Below are positions 22,975 through 32,100 of a stretch of DNA of 34,178 nt, one piece after another. Source of the stretch: Desulfuromonadales bacterium (lineage in GTDB: Bacteria; Desulfobacterota; Desulfuromonadia; Desulfuromonadales; BM103); the NCBI GenBank assembly GCA_023701265.1, contig JAMPXI010000014.1, positions 1 through 34,178 on the forward strand. The letters run 5' to 3'. The number at the start of each line of letters is the position of its first letter. Position 1 is the first letter of the stretch. Position numbers and translations under genes: made by a program. The notes beneath the pieces were generated by a model that saw only the letters and a program-made list of their open reading frames with translations, was not told where the DNA came from and made no database searches.

Positions 22975-25142
22975 GCCATCGCCGTTCGCACTGGCTGCTG
23001 TGGGTAGCGGGACTGATCGCCGTTGGCGGACTGATCACGATGGTTTGGAGTTTGCGGGAACCTTCGGTGACCGCCGTGCAATTTGACACGGCCACCGTCA
23101 ACCATGATGAAGCGGGAAAGGCCCGAGTGTTGGTCCGTGGCAGGGGATTGCATGCCGGTCTGCAGGCGTTGCTGGTTCCTGATCAACTTGGAGCCGAGGC
23201 GAAGCTCTGGCGGCCGGTTTTGGACAACACAATGTACCAATTGGCCACTGATGGCCGGTTGGCCGTGGCCTCCACGGCCGAACATCGTCTCATCACGCTG
23301 GATGTGACAGCCGGAAAGACTATCGAAATTCTCGGCGGGGTCCAGCTTTTGCCCCGCCGGACGTCCGCCTCTGATTTCAGCATCAATTGCATGGCCCTGG
23401 TCGGGTCCAAAGCCTTGGTTGGCAGGAGCAATGTAGGTCTGATCATGATCGACGTGGCCAATCCGACGGCGCCGCGCGAAGTTGACCGGATTGAAAACCT
23501 CGGGACCTTTAGCGATATAGGTAGCGCCGGAGGGGAAGCTTATGTCGTCAGCCGCACTTCCGGGCTGCTGGCGGTGACGGTCGAGGGGGAGCGCCTGCGA
23601 TCCCGCCAAGTGCCGGGAAGCCAGGGGGCATGGCGATTGGCCGTCGAAGGCGGGCGCCTGGTGACCACGAGCCTGAAAGGGCTGCTGACCCTTTACGAAC
23701 TCGACCCGCAAGGGGGAATACAGCCGGTTGGCAAGTTGCAGCTGCCGCAGGATATCCGCGATCTGACTATTTGCCGGGAGACCCTGTACCTTTGCAGCGC
23801 GAATGGCCAGTTGTTGGGATTCTCACTGGCGCACTGGCCACGGCTGGTCCCTTCCGGGCAGCTCAACCTGCAGGGCCGGCCGATGAGGCTGGAGGCAGCC
23901 CCGGAAGAGAACCGCCTGTTCTGCACCCTGGTGAGCAAGGGGATAGCCGTCGTCGATATCAGCCGCGCGGATGCACCGCAACAGGCCGGATTGATCCCCA
24001 TGCATAAACTGGCGACGACCCTGCAGGTTAAAAACGGGCGACTTTTTTGGGCCGGGATCGCAGGGCTGCAGATAGCCCCCCTGGCGGAACTGGAGAACCT
24101 GCCGCCCGCACCGGAGACCCTTCACCCGTTTGAACAACACCAGGGGAAAGTTCAACTCCTTCCCTGGCGGAACAAAGTCTTCGTCTACAACGAGAGCGGG
24201 CTGTTTCAACTCCCTGATCATGGCGGGGATTCATCGCCGTCCGGTCAGGAGTTTCGCACAGAGGAGCCATTCCTGGTATTGCCGACGCCAGTCGGACTAC
24301 GCCTGCACGGCATCCGCAAGGGTCTGCCGGAAACGGCGGCCGCCGCCGAGGTGCCGATTTACGATCCAGACTCAGACAAAGTGACCCCTGCCAACCTGAT
24401 CCGTTCTGCGACCTGGCATGCAGGTCGACTCTTTGTCCTCACGACGACCACCTTGCAGATCTTCGACGGCAACTCCGCCGGTGCCACGGCTCTGGTCGGA
24501 GAACACCGCTTCGCCAGGGCAACGGGGGCAATGGCGTGGGTCGGCTCCGGGTTGGTCATGGTGACCAGTCACAACATGGAATTTAGCGGATTTGAGGTGA
24601 TTGACGTCAGCAATCCGGCGACGCCGCGGGTTGTCGCCCGCTACGCCATCCCCAAACACCAGTGGGTGGTCGGGGATATCGATGACATCCTGATTGACGG
24701 CACGCGTCTGTTCATGTCCCGATCCAGACTCGGCGTGGAAGTCTTCGACCTGTCCGACCCCGTCGCCCCGAAGTTGATGCAGCGGATCGACACCCCCGGC
24801 TACGCCGGCAAACTGTCGCTGGACAAGGGTCTGCTGGTGGTAAGCGATCAGGACGAGGGGGTGTTCATGATCGATGTGACCGGAAAGTTCGGGCTGCCGG
24901 TCGGCAGCTATCGTTTGCCGACGATCGCCGCCGAGGTATTGAACTACAACGACCGGATCTTTATAACGACCTCCGGCGGCGGGGTAATGCACTTCCCCGC
25001 GCCGCGGCGGCTTGTGCCGGAAATGGTTGCTGCGGATGGCGAAATGGAACTGTTCATTCCCGCCGGAATGCCGCCGGGGCGTTATTCTCTGATTCTATAT
25101 GACGGCGAAAATAACGCCGAATTCCCGGTGATTCTGCAGTAG
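22968..25142 (+). CDS. Membrane-anchored LVIVD-repeat beta-propeller protein
   Basis: About 724 residues. The GTG at 22968 is chosen because AGAGG lies six to seven bases upstream and it gives an N-terminus with one uncleaved helix (about 8-30) after HRRSH. The rest is periplasmic or surface exposed and made of LVIVD-type blades: VGLIMIDVANPTAPREVDRI, GIAVVDISRADAPQQAG, GFEVIDVSNPATPRVVARY and GVEVFDLSDPVAPKLMQRI. The last about 40 residues (FIPAGMPPGRYSLILYDGEN) look like a separate beta-sandwich. Such propellers are binding scaffolds and no enzyme motif is seen. The seven-base overlap with the hybrid kinase indicates co-expression and perhaps a shared signalling function. It converges on the TonB-dependent receptor with only 12 bp between stops. 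Confidence 0.85.
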   Translation: MLSHRRSHWLLWVAGLIAVGGLITMVWSLREPSVTAVQFDTATVNHDEAGKARVLVRGRGLHAGLQALLVPDQLGAEAKLWRPVLDNTMYQLATDGRLAVASTAEHRLITLDVTAGKTIEILGGVQLLPRRTSASDFSINCMALVGSKALVGRSNVGLIMIDVANPTAPREVDRIENLGTFSDIGSAGGEAYVVSRTSGLLAVTVEGERLRSRQVPGSQGAWRLAVEGGRLVTTSLKGLLTLYELDPQGGIQPVGKLQLPQDIRDLTICRETLYLCSANGQLLGFSLAHWPRLVPSGQLNLQGRPMRLEAAPEENRLFCTLVSKGIAVVDISRADAPQQAGLIPMHKLATTLQVKNGRLFWAGIAGLQIAPLAELENLPPAPETLHPFEQHQGKVQLLPWRNKVFVYNESGLFQLPDHGGDSSPSGQEFRTEEPFLVLPTPVGLRLHGIRKGLPETAAAAEVPIYDPDSDKVTPANLIRSATWHAGRLFVLTTTTLQIFDGNSAGATALVGEHRFARATGAMAWVGSGLVMVTSHNMEFSGFEVIDVSNPATPRVVARYAIPKHQWVVGDIDDILIDGTRLFMSRSRLGVEVFDLSDPVAPKLMQRIDTPGYAGKLSLDKGLLVVSDQDEGVFMIDVTGKFGLPVGSYRLPTIAAEVLNYNDRIFITTSGGGVMHFPAPRRLVPEMVAADGEMELFIPAGMPPGRYSLILYDGENNAEFPVILQ

Positions 25143-25154
25143 GGAGCGAAGGCG

Positions 25155-27614
25155 CTAGAACTTGTAGGACATCCCCAGCCAGAACTCACGGCCGAGTTCG
25201 TAAATGTCGTCACCGTCACTGCCGACTTTTACCTTACGGTCAAAGACGTTGTTTATCTCCAAACTCAGTATCATGCTTTGGTCACGATAGATTTTATTCT
25301 CCCAGTCGATTCGCCAGTCAAAGATGCATGCACCTGAACGTCGGTCTTTCTCATAGGCGGTAACGCTGGTCGGGATGTCGAGAGCCTTTTTCTCCGTAGT
25401 GGTCAATGTGTCGATCGCTTCGTAGCCGCTTTGGTACTTCGTAATATTGGTGAAAGTCAAACCGTACGGCAGTTTGCCGACGTAGACGACATTGAGGACA
25501 TGGGGTCGGTAGTAGTCGACCCGTGGCAGGTCTTCCTTGTTGACATATTTGCCGTCGTACCAGACCAGAGTGTCGGCTTCCACGTCGCTGAGATTTTCAT
25601 CGTAATCCTCATCAGTAGTGGTCCTGGTCATGTTGTTGGTTGATTCCGCGTAGCTATAGTTGATGTTCAGGTAGTGCTTCCGCCACTGGCGCTCCCACCC
25701 GATCGACCAGCTTTCGTAATTACTCGAACCGTTGTTGTTGAGGACAAAATATTTTTTTCCATTCTCGGTAATAGTCTCTTTTGCAAATTGGTCTCTATGC
25801 CGTCGGTCAAGATAGTTTAACGACAATGTGCCGCCAAGTAGTTTTTGTTCAACCCCCACGGTGAATTCATCGGAGAAGGGAGTATCCAACTCCGAAAACT
25901 TGTTAAGGGTGGTACTGACTGGCGTGCCAGTTAAGTTCTCGGGCCATGATTCGTTAGAAAATTTTCTGGTTTGCCTTGTCGCGGGTGCTATCGCTTCCCG
26001 AAGCTTATAAGTCAGCAGTGCCTCCCCGAAGTACCTGTTGTGGCCGGCCAGCAGGAGTGTTGCGCCATTGCCAAAAAGATCCCAACTGCCGGCTAGACGA
26101 TGGGCGAAATCCATGTTGTCCAGAAAATCGTCATGGGAAACCCGGACACCCGGGCGCAAGGTGAACCGACCGAAGGAGACCAGGTCTTCAACATAGTAAG
26201 CCTGTTGGTGAATAACCGCGGAGGCAGAGCCTTCAGGGTAGATATTGCGGGCATTGAAATATTGCTCACCGGAAATGCAGGTGGGGTCGCCGTCGAGACA
26301 GACCACCGGGGCCTTGGCTGTGCTGGCAACCGTGGAATTGTAGAGATAGGCGGCTTCCTGCCGGTCATACTCGCCTTCATCGCGTGTGTAGGCGATGCCA
26401 ACGTTGAGCGTATGCGTAACCGTCCCCAGTGGCACGGGATCGAAGAGGTAGTCAGCCTTGAATTGCAGGCTGTTTTCCGAGGTGTCGAGATCACCGAAGC
26501 CGCCTTCCAGGCTGCGGGTTGTGCCGAGGAGGGTTCCCCAATTCCTGCTGGGGGTTTTTAGCCAGGAATAGTACGTGGGGGGGGCCGTGCGCGAGTTTTC
26601 GTTTTCCAGGTAGGCTGCTGTCATGGTCAGGTCGCCGCCTGACAACCGAGTGGCATAGTTGGCGTTAAGGGCGTAGCCGCCGCGCTTGACGGTGAGGTCG
26701 CTGTCCTTGGTATCCTCGTAGAAGAAGTCCTCTTCGGATGGGGTGTAGGTTCCGGTCAATTCCAGCGAACTGGTGGCGTCCGGTGTCCAGAGATATTTCA
26801 GGAAGAAATTATCCAACTTCTTGTCTTGACTGCGATCCTCACCGATATGGCTGAGCTCGATGGTTGACTGTAAGTGATTATAAGCAGCCAGCAGTCCCAT
26901 GCTTTCATTGAGCGGCATATCGATTTCCACGCCGCCGTCGTGCTTGCGGTAATCCGGTTGCTGATCGCTGTAACGGGAATTGTCAAAATCCTCTTCGCGG
27001 GAAGCGTCAACGTGCTGCTCCGCCCACTCGTCCCGAGTGGTGCGGTAACGGAGCGTGCCCCCAATCGACTTGCCGGGGTTGCGCGTCTTGGCGTCGATGA
27101 CGCCGCCGAGAAATTGACCGTACCGGGCGGGGATGTTGCTGTCGTATACTTCGATGCTTTCGATAAGGTCGCGGTGGATAAAGGTCCTCTGTGGATGTCC
27201 GGGGACGCTGTCCAAATCGAAGATGTCATTGGCAAGAGGGTCGAGCCTGCTGTTCAGGCCGACCCCGTCGACAGAAAAGTAATTTTCGTAAGGGCGCGCC
27301 CCGGAAATCGATATCAGCGGCGGCAGAATTTCCCCGCCACGCTCTGAGGTGCGCTGCGCCTCGCCGGCCTGCACGTGTGGCAGGATGGTGATGGTCTCGG
27401 CGATACTGCCGTTTTTGAGGGGGAGTTGCTGAAGCGTCTCGCCGGCGAGAATGCTGGCCCCTGAAAGGAGATCCTCCGCCTGGCCGGTTACCGTGACGGT
27501 TTCCATCTCGGCCGGAGGTGGGGTAGCAGGTTCTTCGGCAACAGCCGGGAATGGCGCAGTCAATCCGATAAGCAGCAGACAACCGGCAATTCCCCTGGAA
27601 ACAGGGGAAAACAT
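25155..27614 (-). CDS. TonB-dependent outer-membrane receptor
   Basis: An 819-residue receptor. The ATG at 27614 is preferred (GGAGG six to eleven bases upstream); an in-frame start at 27644 would add ten residues. A Sec signal ends near PAVA-EE (about 26). A TonB-box-like METVTVTGQ follows (about 37-45), then a plug domain with SISGARPYENYFSVDGVGLN and SNIPARYGQFLGGVIDAKTRNP, and a 22-strand-type barrel ending in LGREFWLGMSYKF with the terminal Phe expected for BAM-dependent assembly. Loops contain Cys pairs near CLDGDPTC. The substrate is unknown. It is divergent from a TonB-family gene across 114 bp and convergent with the propeller gene, so the three may form an uptake/sensing module with the kinase. 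Confidence 0.92.
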   Translation of the reverse strand: MFSPVSRGIAGCLLLIGLTAPFPAVAEEPATPPPAEMETVTVTGQAEDLLSGASILAGETLQQLPLKNGSIAETITILPHVQAGEAQRTSERGGEILPPLISISGARPYENYFSVDGVGLNSRLDPLANDIFDLDSVPGHPQRTFIHRDLIESIEVYDSNIPARYGQFLGGVIDAKTRNPGKSIGGTLRYRTTRDEWAEQHVDASREEDFDNSRYSDQQPDYRKHDGGVEIDMPLNESMGLLAAYNHLQSTIELSHIGEDRSQDKKLDNFFLKYLWTPDATSSLELTGTYTPSEEDFFYEDTKDSDLTVKRGGYALNANYATRLSGGDLTMTAAYLENENSRTAPPTYYSWLKTPSRNWGTLLGTTRSLEGGFGDLDTSENSLQFKADYLFDPVPLGTVTHTLNVGIAYTRDEGEYDRQEAAYLYNSTVASTAKAPVVCLDGDPTCISGEQYFNARNIYPEGSASAVIHQQAYYVEDLVSFGRFTLRPGVRVSHDDFLDNMDFAHRLAGSWDLFGNGATLLLAGHNRYFGEALLTYKLREAIAPATRQTRKFSNESWPENLTGTPVSTTLNKFSELDTPFSDEFTVGVEQKLLGGTLSLNYLDRRHRDQFAKETITENGKKYFVLNNNGSSNYESWSIGWERQWRKHYLNINYSYAESTNNMTRTTTDEDYDENLSDVEADTLVWYDGKYVNKEDLPRVDYYRPHVLNVVYVGKLPYGLTFTNITKYQSGYEAIDTLTTTEKKALDIPTSVTAYEKDRRSGACIFDWRIDWENKIYRDQSMILSLEINNVFDRKVKVGSDGDDIYELGREFWLGMSYKF

Positions 27615-27640
27615 CAAAACGCCTCCTTCAAAACATAACT

Positions 27641-27683
27641 GCAATGGTTTTAAGCACCCATCTTGAAAAAATCTTGCAATGGT
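27641..27683. repeat. Short direct repeats in the receptor/TonB divergent region
   Basis: GCAATGGT occurs at 27641-27648 and 27676-27683, and ATCTTG occurs at 27660-27665 and 27671-27676. They lie between the divergent receptor and TonB starts, where regulator sites are expected. No promoter could be assigned with confidence and the words are short. Confidence 0.3.
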
Positions 27684-27728
27684 GTCAATGTAAAAAAACT
27701 TCGAATAATCAATTCAATTGCTTATCCG

Positions 27729-28544
27729 ATGGGATTTCGCGGAAGGTCGACGATATACGTGATAAGGGGTAGTGCGACAGGGCGTGAAGTGTGGCTGAGA
27801 CTGGCCTGCCTGGCGGTCTCCATCGGGCTGCACGCCGGTCTGGGCGTCATCGGCTGGCAAGGTTTCGAGGCCAGGTCGGGTGATGATGGGCCGATGGTCG
27901 TTGCCCTGATCGAAAGGCCATCACAAGAGCCGATGCCCTCGGCCTCGTCTGCCCCAACCGCATCCGGTCCCAAGGCTTCGGCATCGGTTCCCGCGCGCAG
28001 GGCGACTCCGCGGCCTCCGGTTAGCCCTGCTCAAATTCAGCCCTCTCCGGAGCAAAAACCAGATCCGCTGTGCGCCGTGCCGGAAGCGACGGTCGACGAA
28101 GAAACAGCGGCAACCGCGCCGGCCGCTTCGGCTGTCGACTCAAACCTGACGTCTGGCGGTGGCACAGCTCTCGACGTTTCACTGGTGAACGGAGGGACGG
28201 GGTCGGGGAGCGGCTCCATCGGGCAGGGGCTCAAACATAAGGGCGAAGGTGACGGCGGGGGCGGCATCATCAAGGCAACACCGCGCTACGAGTCCAATCC
28301 CTTGCCAAATTATCCGCGCCTGGCCAGGCAGAATCGCTTGGAAGGGACGGTAAGGCTGCGGGCCAGGGTGACGGCCAGCGGCAACGTTGAAGGCGTTTCC
28401 CTGGAGCGCAGCTCCGGGCATGCCGTGCTTGACCGCTCCGCCCTTGACGGGGTGCAGCGCTGGCGCTTTATCCCGGCGACCCGCAACGGTGCGCCGGTCG
28501 CCTGCGAAGTCAGCATCCCCGTGGCGTTCAGGTTGACGGAATAA
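27729..28544 (+). CDS. TonB family energy-transducer protein
   Basis: About 271 residues from the ATG at 27729; a GTG at 27759 and an in-frame TTG at 27663 are alternatives and none has a good ribosome site. One N-terminal membrane helix (WLRLACLAVSIGLHAGLGVIGW) is followed by a Pro/Ala/Ser-rich periplasmic spacer, a Gly-rich stretch and a C-terminal TonB domain with NPLPNYPRLARQNRLEGTV, VTASGNVEGVSLERSSGH and VQRWRFIPATRNG. The domain contacts receptor TonB boxes and transmits proton-motive force via ExbB/ExbD, which are not in this window. Position opposite the receptor suggests it is a dedicated TonB for that receptor. Confidence 0.87.
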   Translation: MGFRGRSTIYVIRGSATGREVWLRLACLAVSIGLHAGLGVIGWQGFEARSGDDGPMVVALIERPSQEPMPSASSAPTASGPKASASVPARRATPRPPVSPAQIQPSPEQKPDPLCAVPEATVDEETAATAPAASAVDSNLTSGGGTALDVSLVNGGTGSGSGSIGQGLKHKGEGDGGGGIIKATPRYESNPLPNYPRLARQNRLEGTVRLRARVTASGNVEGVSLERSSGHAVLDRSALDGVQRWRFIPATRNGAPVACEVSIPVAFRLTE

Positions 28545-28555
28545 GGCCGTATTTC

Positions 28556-28580
28556 GTGAGGAGTGAGGAGTGAGGAGTGA
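28556..28580 (+). repeat. Heptamer tandem repeat GTGAGGA
   Basis: Three full copies of GTGAGGA plus a partial GTGA, in the space after the TonB gene. It is followed four bases later by repeat 4, as the tract at 17735 is followed by repeat 3; both junctions read AATTCGTAG. Confidence 0.85.
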
Positions 28581-28584
28581 ATTC

Positions 28585-28607
28585 GTAGGGGCGCACGGCG
28601 TGCGCCC
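28585..28607 (+). repeat. GTAG-headed hairpin repeat 4 (REP-like)
   Basis: GTAG followed by GGGCGCAC (28589-28596), a three-base loop and GTGCGCCC (28600-28607). It is the one single copy not fused to a stop codon. It may end the TonB transcript, or lie in the leader of the next gene. Confidence 0.85.
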
Positions 28608-28626
28608 GGAAAAGCTGGTAAACGGA

Positions 28627-29073
28627 ATGAGAACGGCATTACTGTCGTTCGTGACCATGGCGTTGCTCTTCAGCGCCGCTCATGCCTCCCCCCCGCAGTA
28701 CACCATTGCCCAGCTCTACAGTGCAGCCAAGCGCGCACCGGAGATGAAGGGGGCCAAAAGCTTTGCCGAGAATGCCCTCATCATCACCCCCTCTTACCGG
28801 GTCGACAAGGGCCAGCTCAACCACTATTTCTTCCACCCCGATTACGGCCGGCAGATCAAGGAGTTGCTGGAGAAGGACACCTTCGTCAGCTGGTGGCAGG
28901 TCGACAACTTCGTGCGCCGCAACATCGGGCGCATCCACCATGTGTCGCTCTACGAGGAGGGGTTTGTTCTCGTCCAGCTGGATAACCCGCAGAATGTCCT
29001 GATCCTCCCCGTCAGCCTGGTGACAGTGCGCAAGAGCGAGCAGATTGTGAGGGCGCATCTGAAGCTAGAGTAG
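28627..29073 (+). CDS. Small exported protein of unknown function
   Basis: A 148-residue protein with a clear Sec signal (MRTALLSFVTMALLFSAAHA, cleavage near residue 20). The mature part is about 128 residues of mixed alpha/beta with YTIAQLYSAAKRAPEMKGAK, SYRVDKGQLNHYFFHPDYGR and VLVQLDNPQNVLILPVSLV. No cysteines, lipobox or catalytic motif are visible and I do not recognise the family. The ATG at 28627 is chosen for the signal peptide; the frame extends upstream to 28570 through repeat 4, which is unlikely to be translated. The stop TAG is formed by repeat 5. It stands alone between TonB and the convergent RND operon. Confidence 0.75.
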   Translation: MRTALLSFVTMALLFSAAHASPPQYTIAQLYSAAKRAPEMKGAKSFAENALIITPSYRVDKGQLNHYFFHPDYGRQIKELLEKDTFVSWWQVDNFVRRNIGRIHHVSLYEEGFVLVQLDNPQNVLILPVSLVTVRKSEQIVRAHLKLE

Positions 29074-29142
29074 GGGCACCCCTTGTGGGTGCCCTGTTTG
29101 GTGCAGGAATAAAAACAGGGCAGGCACAAGGCCTGCCCCTAC
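29070..29142. repeat. Composite GTAG...CTAC inverted pair, repeats 5 and 6 (REPIN/BIME-like)
   Basis: Repeat 5 (29070-29094) has GTAG, stem GGGCACCC/GGGTGCCC and a five-base loop. Repeat 6 (29118-29142) is the opposite orientation, with stem GGGCAGGC/GCCTGCCC and terminal CTAC. The inner sides also pair (GCCCTGTTT at 29091-29099 with AAACAGGGC at 29113-29121), so the 73-base unit can fold as one cruciform. The TAG at 29071-29073 is the stop codon of the exported-protein gene. Confidence 0.88.
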
Positions 29143-29165
29143 GATCTGGATGGTATGTTTGGGAA

Positions 29166-29194
29166 AAGGGGACAGAATTGAATTCTGTCCCCTT
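29166..29194 (-). terminator. Perfect 29-base palindrome acting as terminator of the RND operon
   Basis: AAGGGGACAGAATT, one centre base, then its exact reverse complement (14-bp arms). On the minus strand it lies six bases after the RND stop and is followed by TTTT, so it can terminate that operon. Arms this long and perfect, with an AT-rich centre, suggest a repeat-family element rather than an ordinary terminator. Confidence 0.7.
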
Positions 29195-29199
29195 CTCGT

Positions 29200-32100
29200 T
29201 TACGGGATCAACCCCTTTTCGCGGTCATGGGTGTGATCCTTGGCCACCAGCATGTAGATCGACGGCACCATGAAGAGGGTAAAGAGCGTGCCGATGAACA
29301 TGCCGCCGCACAGCACCAGGCCGATCGAGTTCCGGGCGGCGGCGCCGGCGCCGCTGACCAGGATCAGCGGGAAGTGCCCGGCGATGGTGGCGGCAGTGGT
29401 CATCAGGATCGGCCGCAGGCGGGTCAGCGCGGCGTCATGGATCGCCTGCAGCTTGGGCAAGCCCTTTTCCTGCAGCTTGTTGGCGAATTCGACGATGAGG
29501 ATGCCGTTCTTGGAGATGATGCCGACCAGGGTGACCAAACCGACCTGCGAGTAGATATTGAGGGTGGTGGTCCACCCCTTGGTCCAGAAGGCCACGTTCG
29601 GGTCGGGCATCTTCAGGAAGGTGAAGAGCAGGGCGCCGAACAAGGCCAGAGGCACCGAGCCGGCGAGGATCACGAACGGGTCGCGGAAACTGTTGAACTG
29701 GGCGGCCAGCACCAGGAAGATCAGGGCGATGGCCAGGGCGAAGGCCGGCAGGAACTTGTTCCCTTCGGTGCGCAGCTGGCGCGACTCGCCGGTGTAGTCG
29801 ATGGCATAACCCTTGGGGAGTATTTTGGCCGCCTCGTCTTCCAAAAAGCGCAGCGCCTCATCGAGCGGGCGCACGGCCACACCGCTGATGGTGACGGCAT
29901 TGAGCTGCTGGAACCGGTTGAGCGAGCGCGGCACCACGCTGTCCCTGACCGTCGCCACCGTGGCCAGCGGCACCAGGGCACCATCGGGACCGCTCACGTA
30001 AAGATCCCGCAGCTGCCCGGCATTGAGCCGCCCGCCCCGCTCGATCTGCGGGATGACCTTGTAGCTGCGTCCGCCGATATCGAAACGGTTGACGAAACTG
30101 CCGCCGACTCCGCCACCCACGTCGGCGCCCACCAGGGTCAGGTTGCTGCCGAGGGTGGCCACCTTGTCGCGGTCGATGACGAACTGGGACTGCGGCTGAT
30201 CGATCTTGACGTCGATCAGCGGCGGGAAGGCGAACAGGCCGCTGTTCATGGCCGTGAGCTGCAGTTGCTGGGCGAAGCCAAGGATTTCCTCGGTTTCCGC
30301 CGTCGAGGCGATGACGAATTCCACCGGGAACTGGCCGCCGCCGGGGAGCGCCGGCGGCGTGACCGGGAACATGCGGATGCCGGGGATTTTCTGCAGTTTC
30401 TGCTGGACGTCGGGAAGGATCTCGAAGATGGTGCGATCGCGCTCGTCCCACGGCCTGGTCACCATCCCGCCGAAGCCGCTGTTCGGGAAGATGATCTGGA
30501 AAGTGAACTCGGTTTCCGGGGTGTCGAGAAAGGCCTGGTTGGCGGCAACTCCGTAGATGCGGGTCTGGTCGAGGGTGGCGTTGGCCGCGGCATCCATGAT
30601 CCCGAAGATCACCCCCTGGTCTTCCAGCGGCGCCAGTTCCTTGGCCGACATGACGAATAGCGGTACGGAAAGAAGCGAGAGCGCCAGCCAGATCAGGTAG
30701 ACGGCCGGGCGGGCATTGAGGGTGGCGTCAAGCAGGCGCCCGTAGAAACGGCGCAGTCGTCCGAAGTCGCGGGCGATCCTGGCCGGGAAGCCATGCTCCT
30801 CGATGCCGGGCTTGAGCAGCCGCGAGCACATCACCGGCGACAAGGTCAGGGCGACCACCCCGGAAATGGTCACCGCCCCGGCCAGGGTGAAGGCGAACTC
30901 GCGGAAGAGCGAGCCGGTCAACCCGCCCTGCAAGCCGATCGGCAGGTAGACCGCCGCCAGGGTGATGGTCATGGCGATGATCGGCCCGACCAGCTCGCGC
31001 GCACCCAGCAGGGCGGCCTCCAAGGCGGAGAGTCCCTCGGCCAGGTGGCGTTCGACGTTTTCCACCACAACGATGGCATCATCGACCACCAGACCGACGG
31101 AGAGAACGATCGCCAGCAGAGTCAGCAGGTTGACGCTGAAACCGAAGGCCTGCATGAGGAAGACGCCGCCGATCAGGGAGAGCGGGATGGCGATGACCGG
31201 GATCAGCGCCGAGCGCAAAGAGCCCAGAAAGAGGAAGATGACGATGACCACGATCAGCAGGGTCTCGCTGAGAGTCTTGATCACTTCCTTGATGGCATTG
31301 TCGATATAGCTGGTGGCATCGTAGGCCACTTTCGCCTGCATGCCGCCGGGAAGGTCCTTCTGCAAATCGGCGATCTCGTGGTGGACGCGCTTGATCACGT
31401 CCAGGGAGTTGGCGTTCGGTAGCGGCCAGATCCCCATGAACACCGCGGGCTTTCCGGAAAAGCGCACTTCCGAATCGTAATCCTCGGCGCCAAGGACGAC
31501 CTCGGCGATATCCTCGATGCGAACGATGGCGCCGCCCTGTTCCCGGATCACCAGTTGCTTGAACTCTTCCACCGAGCGCAGGTTGGTGTCGGCGGTCAGG
31601 TTGACCTGGACCAGCGCACCCTTGGTCTGGCCGAAGGCAGACAGGTAATTGTTGAGGCGCAGCGCCTCGCGGACCTGCACCGGGCTGACATTGAGGGCGG
31701 CCATCCGCTCCGGCTTCAGCCACAGGCGCATGGCGAAGGTGCGCCCGCCGAGGACGTCGGCCCGCTGTACCCCCTCGATGGCGGTGAGTCGCGGCTGGAC
31801 CACGCGCACCAGGTAGTCGGTGATCTCGTTCTGCTCGAGTTCCTCGGCGGTGAAGCTCAAGTAGGCCGAGGCGAACTCGCTGTCGGCCGATTCGATGTTG
31901 ATGACCGGGACTTCGGCTTCGAGCGGCAGGTCGCGGCGCACCTGATCAACCTTGGAACTGATCTCGGCGAGCGCTTTGGTCCCATCGTAGTTGAGTTTGA
32001 GGCGCACGTTGATGGTCGACAGCCCCAGCTTGCTTTCCGACCGGATGTAGTCGATGCCGTCGGCGGCGGCAATGACCCGTTCCAGCGGGGTGGTGACGAA

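Noticed and set aside
25140-25157. A seventh GTAG repeat at the propeller/receptor convergent stops (GTAGGGAGCG)
   Set aside because: It starts like the family but has no matching hairpin stem.
10485-29142. CRISPR repeats
   Set aside because: The repeat copies are dispersed over kilobases without regular spacers and differ in stem sequence; they are REP-like.
29166-29194. Insertion sequence terminal repeat
   Set aside because: No transposase frame lies on either side and the arms are adjacent, so it is a palindrome rather than a pair of IS ends.
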